Shown one piece after another: positions 10,021 to 17,848 of a stretch of 64,000 nt of DNA. The position numbers and the translations under genes were made by a program. Origin of the DNA: Sphingomonas sp. S-NIH.Pt15_0812. Its GTDB lineage: Bacteria > Pseudomonadota > Alphaproteobacteria > Sphingomonadales > Sphingomonadaceae. The DNA is taken from the NCBI RefSeq assembly GCF_003951315.1, contig NZ_QLJH01000006.1, positions 62,001-126,000 on the forward strand, written 5' to 3'. A model generated the notes under the pieces. That model was not told the origin of the DNA. It ran no database searches and saw only the letters and a list, made by a program, of their open reading frames with translations. Numbering within the stretch: position 1 is the first letter of the stretch; each line of letters opens with the position of its first letter.

Positions 10021-11247
10021 ATGTTCGGCAAGCTGGGATCGCGCCGTCGCATCGGGGACAGCATCGCCCCGCATGAGACACGCTTGTCCCGCAGCCTGTC
10101 GGGCACCAACCTGGCGCGGGCCGGCGACTATAATCTGCGCACCGTCTTGCAGGCGATCCGCCTCAACCCCGGCACGACCCGCGTCGCGATCGCCGCGCAG
10201 ACCGGCCTGACCGCCCCGACCATCGCCAATATCACCGGGCGACTGTCGGAGATGGATCTGGTCCACACCATCGGTCGCCGCCAGGGCGGTCGGGGCCAGC
10301 CCGCGCTGCAACTGGAGGTGAATGCCGACGGGGCCTTTGCGATCGGCCTCAATATCGATCGCGATCATCTGACCATGGTCACGCTGGACCTGGTCGGCAC
10401 GGTGCGCAGCCGCGCCACGCGGGACATCGCCTTCGCCTCGCCGTCCGACGTCAGCGCCTTCGTAGCCGAGACGCTCGCCCCGTTGATCGCCGAGGGCGGA
10501 GTCGGCCGCGACCGGGTGCTGGGCGTCGGCATCGCCATGCCGGACGATCTGGGCAGCATCGCCCTGCCGCATCGCCCCGTCGACTATGATCGTTGGACAG
10601 GGCTGGACATCGCCGCGCACCTTGCCCCTTTGTTGCCCTGGCCGATCCATGTCGACAATGACGCCGCCGCCGCCGCGCTGGGAGAGGCGCAGCATGGCGG
10701 CGCGTTCGATGCGCCCAGCTTCTTCTACCTTCTGATCAGCGCCGGTCTGGGTGGCGGGCTGGTGATCGACCGCACCTATCATCGCGGGGCCCATGCGCGA
10801 TCGGGCGAGATCGGCCTGATGCCTGACCTCTCCGCCGATCGGCGGGGCGCGGTGGTGCAGGACATCGTATCGCTGTCGGCGCTGTTCGCGCGGCTGGAGA
10901 CCGCCGGACTGCCGGCGACATTGGCAGCGACCGAATTGGAGGACGCCGCAGACGTGATCGATCGATGGTTGGCGGATTCGGCGGAGGCATTGGTTCAACC
11001 GGTGATCGCGATCGCCTGTCTGTTCGATCCCGATGCCGTGCTGATCGGCGGACGCCTGCCGATGCCGTTGATCGGGCGGCTGGCGACGGGACTGACCGAA
11101 CGGCTGGCCAGCGCGCGATTGCCCGTTCGTACCCCGGTGTTGCCCGCCGCCATGGCGCAGGACGCGCCCGCCATCGGCGCCGCGATCCTGCCCTTTCTGG
11201 CCCGGCTTCTGCCGTCGGACGCGATCCTGATCCAGGCCGGGCGATAG
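10021..11247 (+). CDS. ROK-family transcriptional repressor (NagC/XylR type)
   Basis: A 408-residue protein. I choose the ATG at 10021 because the GGGAGAG ribosome site is 7 nt upstream; two GTG codons just before it are alternatives. Residues ~40-95 form a winged helix-turn-helix (NLRTVLQAIRLNPGTTR then AAQTGLTAPTIANITGRL). The ROK domain follows, with VHVDNDAAAAALGE-like sugar loop and SAGLGGGLVIDR. The Cys-rich zinc motif of ROK kinases is degraded here, as is usual in regulators. It probably represses the sugar genes nearby (kinase, GH3/GH31/esterase) until sugar binds. The effector is not known. Confidence 0.88.
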   Translation: MFGKLGSRRRIGDSIAPHETRLSRSLSGTNLARAGDYNLRTVLQAIRLNPGTTRVAIAAQTGLTAPTIANITGRLSEMDLVHTIGRRQGGRGQPALQLEVNADGAFAIGLNIDRDHLTMVTLDLVGTVRSRATRDIAFASPSDVSAFVAETLAPLIAEGGVGRDRVLGVGIAMPDDLGSIALPHRPVDYDRWTGLDIAAHLAPLLPWPIHVDNDAAAAALGEAQHGGAFDAPSFFYLLISAGLGGGLVIDRTYHRGAHARSGEIGLMPDLSADRRGAVVQDIVSLSALFARLETAGLPATLAATELEDAADVIDRWLADSAEALVQPVIAIACLFDPDAVLIGGRLPMPLIGRLATGLTERLASARLPVRTPVLPAAMAQDAPAIGAAILPFLARLLPSDAILIQAGR

Positions 11248-11316
11248 GGATCGCCCCGCCCTCCTCACGCGTGCGTCACGGTCTATGTTCGAATCATGGG
11301 TACCGACCGCATCCGG

Positions 11317-11336
11317 GCGGGCCGATACCGGCCCGC
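11317..11336. terminator. GC-rich hairpin between convergent genes
   Basis: Arms GCGGGCCG (11317-11324) and CGGCCCGC (11329-11336) pair perfectly around ATAC. It sits between the ROK regulator (plus) and the lipoprotein gene (minus), a natural place for a two-way terminator. There is no T-run on either side, so function is inferred from position only. Confidence 0.45.
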
Positions 11337-11347
11337 TCGCCTATACC

Positions 11348-11755
11348 TCAACGGCAGCGTACATTGTTGCGATCGATCGCGCGGCCCGCCAGCGCGCCGC
11401 CCGCCGCACCCAATACGGTGCCGAGCAGTTCCGATCCGCCCGGTGCGATGATGTTGCCGAGCACGCCGCCCGCCGCGCCGCCGACCAGCAAGCCCGTCGT
11501 GCCGTCATTGCGTCGACAATAATAATTGCCATTCTGGCCGCGATAGACCCGGTCACGTGCCGACAGTCGACGTTCGCGATAGCGCGGGTTGCCGACATAA
11601 TAGCGGTCGGCATAATAGCCGCCATAGGACGGATCGGCACGATTATAGTCGTAATTGCCATAGGTGCGATAGCGCGGATCGCTGCCATATCCGCCATAGC
11701 TGGAACAACCGCTCAGCAAGGTGGCGGCGGCAGCGGCGGCGAGGATCATGCGCAT
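11348..11755 (-). CDS. Glycine-zipper outer-membrane lipoprotein (17 kDa antigen/Rickettsia-type repeat fold)
   Basis: A 135-residue protein whose ATG at 11755 sits 8 nt after AGGAGA; an ATG at 11761 is too close to that site. The lipoprotein signal ends in LLSGC, so Cys becomes the lipidated residue. A Tyr/Gly-rich spacer (SYGGYGSDPRYRTYGNYDY) follows. The C-terminal glycine-zipper segment, LLVGGAAGGVLGNIIAPGG then LLGTVLGAAGGALAGRAID, fits a two-helix membrane hairpin. Such proteins are common envelope lipoproteins without defined function. It is monocistronic as far as can be seen and converges on the ROK regulator. Confidence 0.85.
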   Translation of the reverse strand: MRMILAAAAAATLLSGCSSYGGYGSDPRYRTYGNYDYNRADPSYGGYYADRYYVGNPRYRERRLSARDRVYRGQNGNYYCRRNDGTTGLLVGGAAGGVLGNIIAPGGSELLGTVLGAAGGALAGRAIDRNNVRCR

Positions 11756-11814
11756 CGACATCTCTCCTATGATGATGATGCGGCGTCAATGCGCGACGAC
11801 CCTCGCCGGTTGCT

Positions 11815-12240
11815 TCACATCAAGGTCGCGTCCAGCGAAATTTCGGCGTTGAGCAGCTTGGAGATGGGGCAGTTCGCCTTGGCCTCCTGCGCGATCCGGT
11901 CGAATTCGGCCTGATCGATGCCGGGCACCGTGGCGCGCAGCGTCAGAGCGGACTTGGTCACCTTGAAGCCGTCGCCATCCTTTTCCAGCGTGACGGCGGC
12001 ATCGGTGTCGAGCGTGCCGTCATTATGCCCGGCGCCCGCCAGGGCGAAGCTCAGGGCCATGGTGAAGCAGCTGGCATGGGCCGCTGCGATCAGCTCCTCC
12101 GGATTGGTGCCCGGTTCATTCTCGAACCGCGTGTTGAAGCCATAAGGCTGGTCGTTGAGCACGCCCGAGCCCAGGCTGACATGGCCCTTGCCCGACTTGC
12201 CTAGGCCTTCATATTTCGCGGACGCCTTGCGCACGGTCAT
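11815..12240 (-). CDS. osmC: OsmC-family organic hydroperoxide reductase
   Basis: A 141-residue protein preceded by an AAGGAA ribosome site. The two redox cysteines are in AAAHASCFTMALSF and AKANCPISKLL, the classical OsmC/Ohr spacing. The N-terminus (MTVRKASAKYEGLGKSGKG) and the NPEELIAAAHA motif place it in the OsmC rather than the Ohr branch. The expected role is thiol-dependent reduction of organic hydroperoxides in the cytoplasm. It lies 37 nt downstream of a small membrane protein on the same strand and may be co-transcribed with it. Confidence 0.92.
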   Translation of the reverse strand: MTVRKASAKYEGLGKSGKGHVSLGSGVLNDQPYGFNTRFENEPGTNPEELIAAAHASCFTMALSFALAGAGHNDGTLDTDAAVTLEKDGDGFKVTKSALTLRATVPGIDQAEFDRIAQEAKANCPISKLLNAEISLDATLM

Positions 12241-12277
12241 GGATGTTTCCTTACTCTTGGAGGGAACGGAAAAGGGA

Positions 12278-12670
12278 TCAGCCGATCGACGAACCGCGAT
12301 CGGCCGCGAAACTCGGCGCGGGGCCGGTGGCCGGGCGCAGCGACTCGCGCTCCTCGGGGGTCGGGATGGCGGTCGGATCGGGGCGGAACGCCTCGGGTGC
12401 GCGGTTGGTGCCGGGCTCGGGCGCGTCGGGCGCCAGATCGGGCGCGGCATGTTCCGCCGGGTTGCGCTTGGGCCGGCGTGCGAGCAGCGTCGCCGCGACC
12501 AGCGATCCGACCGCCGCCACGCCCGCCGCCGCCAGCGCGATCACGCGGGTCCGGTCATGGTCGGGCTTGTGTGCCGCCTTGCCCTTGCCCTTGGGCGGAT
12601 GCGGCTTGCCCGGCTTCGCATCGCCGTGCGGCCCGGCCTGGCCCTTCTTGGGCGGAGTCTTGGCTGCCAT
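12278..12670 (-). CDS. Hypothetical single-pass membrane protein with Lys/Pro-rich N-terminus
   Basis: A 130-residue protein with a strong AGGAGG ribosome site 9 nt before its ATG. The first ~40 residues are rich in Lys, Pro, Gly and His (HPPKGKGKAAHKPDHDR). One hydrophobic helix (residues ~43-66, VIALAAAGVAAVGSLVAATLL) follows, then a Pro/Ala-rich acidic tail. This suggests an inner-membrane anchor with a basic cytoplasmic head and a disordered tail on the other side. No family is recognised. It precedes osmC on the same strand with a 37-nt gap, which hints at a stress-linked role but proves nothing. Confidence 0.6.
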   Translation of the reverse strand: MAAKTPPKKGQAGPHGDAKPGKPHPPKGKGKAAHKPDHDRTRVIALAAAGVAAVGSLVAATLLARRPKRNPAEHAAPDLAPDAPEPGTNRAPEAFRPDPTAIPTPEERESLRPATGPAPSFAADRGSSIG

Positions 12671-12739
12671 GGAACGAACCTCCTGATACTGCTGGGGCGG
12701 GATAACGGCTCGTTCGATGCCCCTGTTCCCAACCGCTCG

Positions 12740-13555
12740 TCAGGCGATGCCGAACGGCACCACATGGTTCGACTGGCTGTGCCCCACCTCCGCCCGGCCG
12801 AGATAGGGGATGCCGAGCGACGCGGCGGTACGTGCGATCATGATCTCCAGCGGCTCGGTCCAGGCGGGCTCGTTCGCCTGGATGTCGTTGACCACACCGA
12901 GCCGCAGCCCGGCCAGCCCGCGCAACTGGGTGGCATGGCCGACCGTCCACAGCATCCGGTCGATCCGGTACATCGGCTCCGACACCTCCTCGATCACCAG
13001 CACATGGTCGGTCAGGTCGGGCAACCAGGGCGTGCCGATCAGCGCGGTCAGGATCGACAGGTTGAACGCCGCCGCCGGACGGCCGTCCAGCCCCGGCTCC
13101 AGCCCCTGCCGGTCGCCGCGCACCAGCCAGCCGAGCGTGCGCGCCACCGTCTCGTCCCCCTTCACCCGGTTGATGTCGGTCGCCATCGGCGCATGGATCG
13201 GCCGACCGATCCGCCGGGCATAGAGTGCCGCCAGCACGAACCCCATGTCCGAATAGCCGGCATAGGCTTTGCGCGCGGCCGCCGCGTTCAACTGCGGCAT
13301 CACCGCGTCCAGGATGCGGTTGGAGCCATAGCCGCCACGCGCGAACCAGATCGCGTCGAACGCCGGATCGTTCGCGATCCGGAGGAAGGCGGCGGCACGC
13401 ACCGCGTCCGACCCGGCGAAATGCCCGTCCTTTTCGAAACATTGCGGGTGGAAGACCAGATCGACCTCCGGATAGGCGATGGCGGCAAAGGCCCCGGCGC
13501 GCGCGGCGACGACCGGATCGATCGGCCGGGCGGGAGCGACGACACCGATACGCAT
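12740..13555 (-). CDS. ldcA: LD-carboxypeptidase (S66 family), murein-tetrapeptide processing
   Basis: A 271-residue enzyme. I choose the ATG at 13555 because it begins the conserved MRIGVVAPARPI strand; longer in-frame extensions would overlap the divergent neighbour. The S66 triad is visible: nucleophile Ser about 102 in AGYSDMGF, Glu about 189-190 in VLVIEEVSEP, and His about 259 in VGHSQSN. The preceding GGYG loop is also typical. The family removes the terminal D-Ala from murein tetrapeptides in the cytoplasm. It is divergent, with a 67-nt gap, from a Mur ligase of the Mpl/MurC type, which would use the tripeptide product. Confidence 0.88.
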   Translation of the reverse strand: MRIGVVAPARPIDPVVAARAGAFAAIAYPEVDLVFHPQCFEKDGHFAGSDAVRAAAFLRIANDPAFDAIWFARGGYGSNRILDAVMPQLNAAAARKAYAGYSDMGFVLAALYARRIGRPIHAPMATDINRVKGDETVARTLGWLVRGDRQGLEPGLDGRPAAAFNLSILTALIGTPWLPDLTDHVLVIEEVSEPMYRIDRMLWTVGHATQLRGLAGLRLGVVNDIQANEPAWTEPLEIMIARTAASLGIPYLGRAEVGHSQSNHVVPFGIA

Positions 13556-13622
13556 GGACCTGATCCCCCTGTTCGCCGCTGGCTCGCTTGCCCGGACGGG
13601 CAAAGGCCGATAGCGCGCGGGG

Positions 13623-15020
13623 ATGGAGATCGGCAAACCCCTATTCTTCGTCGGCATCGGCGGGTCCGGCATGATGCCGCTGGCGATGATCGTGCAGGCG
13701 CGCGGCGGCATCGTCGCCGGATCGGATCGCGGGCTGGACCAGGGCCGCGCACCGGCCCGGTTCGATGCGCTGCGCCATCTCGGCATCGCGCTCCACCCGC
13801 AGGACGGCAGCGGCGTCGTCTCGTCCGACCAGCGCATCGTCGCCTCCGCCGCGATCGAGCCGAGCGTGCCCGACATCGTCGCCGCCGACCGGCTGGGCTG
13901 CGAGCGGTCGACCCGTGCCGAACTGCTCGCCCAATTGTTCAATGCCGCCGTCCTGCCGATCGGGGTCGCGGGAACCAGCGGCAAGTCGACCGTCACCGGC
14001 ATGATCGGCTGGATCCTCCACGCCTGTGGTCATAGGCCCACGGTGATGAACGGCGCGGTGATGAAGAACTTCGCGACCGCCGATGCCCCCTTCGCCAGCG
14101 CGCTGGTCGGCGCGGGCGACGCCTTTGTCAGCGAGGTGGATGAAAGCGACGGTTCGATCGCGCTCTATCGCCCGCGCATCGCGGTGCTCAACAACGTCAC
14201 GCTCGACCATAAGGGGCTGGACGAACTGCGCCGGCTGTTCGGCGACTTCGCCCGCTCCGCCGAGCATGTCATCGCCAATGCCGGCGATGCGGAGACGGCG
14301 GCGCTGATCGCCACCCTGCCCCAGGCGCGCACCTTCGCGATCGAGGCGCCGGCCGATTTCCGGGCGGAGGCGCTGGTCCCGGAAGCCTGGGCGATCGGTT
14401 TCGACCTGATCGCGCTGGGCGAGCGGCATCGCGTGCGATTGAACGTACCCGGACGCCACAATGTCTCCAACGCGCTCGCCGCGATCGGCGCGGCGGTGGC
14501 GGCGGGCGTGAAGCTGGCCGAGGCGGTGCGCGCGATCGCGGGCTTCACCGGCCTGCGCCGACGTTTCGACCGGGTGGGCGAGGCCGGCGGCGTCACCGTG
14601 ATCGATGATTTCGGGCATAATCCCGACAAGATCGCCGCGACGCTCGACACGCTCCACGCCCATCCCGGCCGGGTGCTGCTGCTGTTCCAGCCGCATGGCT
14701 ATGGCCCGTTGCGGATGATGGGGCGCGAGCTGGCGCAGGTGTTCGCCGAACGCTTGCGGCCGGACGATGTGCTGACCATTCCCGATCCCGTCTATCAGGG
14801 CGGCACGGTGGCCCGCGAGGTCGGCAGCGCCGATCTGGTCGGCTGGATCCTGCAGGCCGACGGACGGGCGCATCACGATGCCGACCGTGCGGCCGGCGTC
14901 CGGCGCCTGCTGTCCAGGGCGAGGCCGGGCGACCGCATCGTCGTGATGGGCGCGCGCGACGATACGCTCAGCCTGCTCGCCGCCGATATCCTCGCGCGAC
15001 TGGAGGCGCGCCACCCATGA
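13623..15020 (+). CDS. Mur-ligase family protein, Mpl/MurC-like (murein-peptide ligase)
   Basis: A 465-residue protein with the N-terminal Rossmann motif FVGIGGSGMMPLA, an ATP domain and a C-terminal domain with IDDFGHNPDKIAATL. Length and the GIGGSGM start match MurC and Mpl. The P-loop at residues 117-123 is GTSGKST, whereas MurC and Mpl normally have GTHGKTT. Pairing with an LD-carboxypeptidase suggests it joins L-Ala-gamma-D-Glu-DAP tripeptide to UDP-MurNAc (Mpl activity), because the essential MurC usually sits in the division cluster. This is inference; another amino-acid or peptide substrate is possible given the altered P-loop. It overlaps the next gene by 4 nt. Confidence 0.75.
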   Translation: MEIGKPLFFVGIGGSGMMPLAMIVQARGGIVAGSDRGLDQGRAPARFDALRHLGIALHPQDGSGVVSSDQRIVASAAIEPSVPDIVAADRLGCERSTRAELLAQLFNAAVLPIGVAGTSGKSTVTGMIGWILHACGHRPTVMNGAVMKNFATADAPFASALVGAGDAFVSEVDESDGSIALYRPRIAVLNNVTLDHKGLDELRRLFGDFARSAEHVIANAGDAETAALIATLPQARTFAIEAPADFRAEALVPEAWAIGFDLIALGERHRVRLNVPGRHNVSNALAAIGAAVAAGVKLAEAVRAIAGFTGLRRRFDRVGEAGGVTVIDDFGHNPDKIAATLDTLHAHPGRVLLLFQPHGYGPLRMMGRELAQVFAERLRPDDVLTIPDPVYQGGTVAREVGSADLVGWILQADGRAHHDADRAAGVRRLLSRARPGDRIVVMGARDDTLSLLAADILARLEARHP

Positions 15021-15760
15021 CCGACCGACCCCGCCTCGCCTTCCACCATTCGCCCGGCCAGGGCCCGACCATCCTCTTCCTGCCCGGCTATGCCAGCGAC
15101 ATGCAGGGCAGCAAGGCGCTGGCGCTCGAAGCCTGGGCGCGGGCCCGGGGCCTCGCCTTCCTGCGCTTCGACTATGCCGGCTGCGGGCAAAGCGAGGGCG
15201 CGTTCGCGGACCAGACGCTGGCCGGTTGGCGCGACGACGTGCTGGCGATGATCGACCATGCGGTCGAAGGTCCGGTGGTGCTGGTCGGCTCGTCGATGGG
15301 CGGCTGGCTGATGCTGCTGGCGGCGCGCGCGCGGCCCGATCGGGTGGTCGGGATGCTGGGCATCGCCGCCGCGCCCGACTTCACCGACTGGGGCTTCACC
15401 ACCGAGGAGAAGATGACGATCCTCCAGACCGGTCGGCTGGAGCGCGCCAACCCCTATGGCCCGCAGCCGACGCTCTATACCCGCGCCTTCTGGTCCTCGG
15501 GCGAGGCGAACCGGCTGATGTTCGGCCCCATCGCCTTTTCCGGCCCCGTGCGGCTGCTGCATGGCCAGGCCGATCCGGACGTGCCCTTCGTGCGATCGAT
15601 CCGGCTGGCGGAGCTGATCGCCTCGCCCGACGTGCATCTGACGCTGGTCAAGGACGGCGACCATCGCCTGTCGCGCGACGGCGACATCGCGCTGCTGATC
15701 GGGACGCTGGCGCAGATGCTGGGCGCGATCGCCGATGCCGGGGAGCCTGTGGCCGCCTGA
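15017..15760 (+). CDS. Alpha/beta hydrolase
   Basis: A 247-residue protein whose ATG overlaps the Mur ligase stop (ATGA). The alpha/beta-hydrolase core is clear: [15 protein letters not shown] (oxyanion loop), nucleophile elbow [12 protein letters not shown], Asp in [12 protein letters not shown] and His in GDHRLSRD. The pattern [17 protein letters not shown] and [11 protein letters not shown] resembles ABHD10-type hydrolases, which act as thioesterases or deglucuronidases in mitochondria; proteobacterial homologues are not well studied. Coupling to the Mur ligase is translational; whether it shares that pathway is unknown. Confidence 0.82.
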   Translation: MTDRPRLAFHHSPGQGPTILFLPGYASDMQGSKALALEAWARARGLAFLRFDYAGCGQSEGAFADQTLAGWRDDVLAMIDHAVEGPVVLVGSSMGGWLMLLAARARPDRVVGMLGIAAAPDFTDWGFTTEEKMTILQTGRLERANPYGPQPTLYTRAFWSSGEANRLMFGPIAFSGPVRLLHGQADPDVPFVRSIRLAELIASPDVHLTLVKDGDHRLSRDGDIALLIGTLAQMLGAIADAGEPVAA

Positions 15761-15791
15761 CGGGTTGTCACGACCAGACCAAGGAGCTTCC

Positions 15792-16229
15792 ATGCGTTAC
15801 CTGCACACCATGATCCGCGTCACCGACCCCGATGCGACGATCGCCTTTTTCGAACTGCTCGGGCTGAAGGAGGTCCGCCGCATGGAGAATGAGGCCGGCC
15901 GCTTCACGCTGATCTTCCTCGCCACGCCCGAGGAGATGCGCGGCCCCGGCGAGCGCGCCCAGGCCGAGGTCGAGCTGACCCATAACTGGGACCCGGAAAG
16001 CTACTCCGGTGGCCGCAATTTCGGCCACCTCGCCTATGAGGTCGACGATATCTACGAGACGTGCCAGCGGCTGATGGACGGCGGCGTCACGATCAACCGC
16101 CCGCCGCGCGACGGCAACATGGCCTTCATCAAGACGCCGGACGATATCTCGATCGAGCTGCTCCAGCGCGGCGCCCGGCTGGCCCCGGCCGAGCCCTGGT
16201 CGTCGATGCCGAACACCGGAACCTGGTGA
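15792..16229 (+). CDS. gloA: Glyoxalase I (lactoylglutathione lyase)
   Basis: A 145-residue VOC-fold protein with a perfect AAGGAG site at 15781-15786 before the ATG at 15792. Metal and glutathione residues follow the GloA pattern: His in YLHTMIRV, Glu in [10 protein letters not shown], His in [12 protein letters not shown] and Glu in ISIELLQRG. It isomerises the methylglyoxal-glutathione hemithioacetal to S-lactoylglutathione in the cytoplasm. The TGATG overlap with gloB behind it makes a complete methylglyoxal-detoxification pair. Confidence 0.93.
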   Translation: MRYLHTMIRVTDPDATIAFFELLGLKEVRRMENEAGRFTLIFLATPEEMRGPGERAQAEVELTHNWDPESYSGGRNFGHLAYEVDDIYETCQRLMDGGVTINRPPRDGNMAFIKTPDDISIELLQRGARLAPAEPWSSMPNTGTW

Positions 16230-16966
16230 TGGCCGCCCCCGCACTGGAAATCGTCCGCGTCCCGGTCCTGTCGGACAATTACGCCTGGCTGGTGTTCGAC
16301 CCCCTCACCCAGGAGGTGGCGGCGGTCGATCCCGGGGAGGCGGAGCCGGTGCTGGCGGCGGCCGCTGCGCGGGGCTGGCACGTCTCGCAGGTGTGGACGA
16401 CGCACTGGCATCCGGATCACACCGGCGGCAATGCGGCGATGAAGGCGGCGGGCGCGACCATCACCGGGCCGCGGGCCGAGCGCGACCGCATCCCGACGCT
16501 CGACACGCTGGTGGCGGAGGGCGACGTGGTGCGGATCGGCAGCCATACCGGCCATGTCCTCGCGGTGCCCGGCCACACCGCCGGGCACCTCGCCTTCCAC
16601 TTCGCCGAGGACAAGGCGCTGTTCACCGGCGACACCTTGTTCGCCATGGGATGCGGCCGCCTGTTCGAAGGGACGGCGGCAGAGATGTGGGCGAACATGG
16701 AACGCTATGCCGCGATGCCCGACGACACGCGCGTCTATTGCGGCCATGAATACACCGCCGGCAACGCCGCCTTCGCCGTGACCGCCGAACCGGACAATGA
16801 CGTGATCGCCACGCGCCGTGCCGAGGTCGACCGGCTGCGCGCGGCCGGCGAGGCGACGGTGCCGACCAGCATCGGCCGGGAACGCGCCACCAACCCCTTC
16901 ATGCGCGCCGGATCGGCCGAAGCGCTGGCCCGTCTGCGCGAGGCGAAGGATAATTTTCGCGGATAG
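16229..16966 (+). CDS. gloB: Glyoxalase II (hydroxyacylglutathione hydrolase)
   Basis: A 245-residue metallo-beta-lactamase-fold enzyme whose ATG shares one base with the gloA stop. The metal motif is THWHPDHTGG (normal THxHxDH). VPGHTAGH, FTGDTLFAMGCGR and YCGHEYT supply the remaining ligands. The C-terminal RATNPFMR carries the basic residues that bind glutathione in this family. It hydrolyses S-lactoylglutathione to lactate and glutathione, completing the glyoxalase route started by the preceding gene. Confidence 0.95.
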   Translation: MAAPALEIVRVPVLSDNYAWLVFDPLTQEVAAVDPGEAEPVLAAAAARGWHVSQVWTTHWHPDHTGGNAAMKAAGATITGPRAERDRIPTLDTLVAEGDVVRIGSHTGHVLAVPGHTAGHLAFHFAEDKALFTGDTLFAMGCGRLFEGTAAEMWANMERYAAMPDDTRVYCGHEYTAGNAAFAVTAEPDNDVIATRRAEVDRLRAAGEATVPTSIGRERATNPFMRAGSAEALARLREAKDNFRG

Positions 16967-17005
16967 GCCGTTGATACCGGTCCTTCCAGGAATAGGAGTG
17001 AAGCG

Positions 17006-17431
17006 ATGCGTCGTTCGATCCCTCTGGCCCTGTTTCTCGGCATCGCCGGAGCGAGCGCCGCCGTGTTCGCGGCCGAGCAACCGGACGGCAACCAGCGATC
17101 CTACAACAGCAAGACGACGCTGAACCAGGCGCTGGCCGGACTGACCCCCGGCAAGCCGGTCGACTGCCTGCCCTTCACCCGCACGCCGTCGAGCGACAGC
17201 TTCGGCCAAACGGTGGTCTACCGCTACAGCAGCGACAAGAAATACGTCACCAATGTCGGACCGGGCTGCGAGGGTCTGGCGCGCGGCGACATCATGATCT
17301 CGCGCACCAGCTATGGCCGCTTCTGCCGGGGCGATATCATCCAGCTGGTCAACCCCGTCTCCCGCTTTCCGACCGGTAGTTGCGCCTATGGCGACTTCAC
17401 GCCCTATACCCGGCAGGGCAAGGCGAAGTGA
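17006..17431 (+). CDS. Secreted Cys-containing protein, tandem paralogue 1
   Basis: A 141-residue protein with a signal peptide (residues 1-22, ending VFAAE) and an AGGAG ribosome site. After it come four cysteines in the contexts VDCLPF, GPGCEGL, GRFCRGD and GSCAYGD, and the C-terminus ends GDFTPYTRQGKAK. The spacing suggests two disulphides in a small periplasmic or lipid-free outer-surface domain. The pattern recalls the DUF6491-type proteins of sphingomonads, but I am not certain of that family number. The GTGA overlap with the next gene, which shares the same cysteine layout, shows a tandem duplication. The function is unknown. Confidence 0.7.
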   Translation: MRRSIPLALFLGIAGASAAVFAAEQPDGNQRSYNSKTTLNQALAGLTPGKPVDCLPFTRTPSSDSFGQTVVYRYSSDKKYVTNVGPGCEGLARGDIMISRTSYGRFCRGDIIQLVNPVSRFPTGSCAYGDFTPYTRQGKAK

Positions 17432-17808
17432 AAGCCCGCGCGTTGATCGCTGCCGTGCTGGCGCTGCCGCTGACCGCGGCGGCGGCCGACAAGAGCCCTC
17501 TCGCCGGCCGGGTTGCCGGGACGCCGCAGCGCTGCATCACGCTGCGCCAGACCGAGGGGCTGACCATCGCCGAGCGCGACCTGATCCTGTTCCGCGAGTC
17601 CGGCCGCCGCATCTACCGCGCCACGCCGATTGGCCGGTGCGGACAGTTGCAGCCCTTCAATGCGCTGATCCTCGATCTCTATTCGGGCAACACCGTCTGC
17701 GAGAACGACCGGTTCCGCGTGCTTACCTCCGGCACCAGCATCCCCGGGCCTTACTGCCGGTTCGGCAAGTTCGTGCCCTATGACCGTCCCGCGAAGCCGG
17801 GGTCGTAG
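17428..17808 (+). CDS. Secreted Cys-containing protein, tandem paralogue 2
   Basis: A 126-residue protein. I use the GTG at 17428, which overlaps the previous stop (GTGA) and starts a proper signal peptide (MKARALIAAVLALPLTAAAA). Cysteines occur as QRCITL, GRCGQL, TVCENDRF and GPYCRFG, in the same order as in the preceding gene. The shared end GKFVPYDR versus GDFTPYTR confirms paralogy. The region RDLILFRESGRRIYRATPIG would be the counterpart of TVVYRYSSDKKYVTNVGPG. The function is unknown; co-translation suggests both are made together and may work as a pair. Confidence 0.68.
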   Translation: MKARALIAAVLALPLTAAAADKSPLAGRVAGTPQRCITLRQTEGLTIAERDLILFRESGRRIYRATPIGRCGQLQPFNALILDLYSGNTVCENDRFRVLTSGTSIPGPYCRFGKFVPYDRPAKPGS

Positions 17809-17848
17809 ACAGAGGTAGGACAAAGGCGTGGCGGTTAACCGTGCCCGG

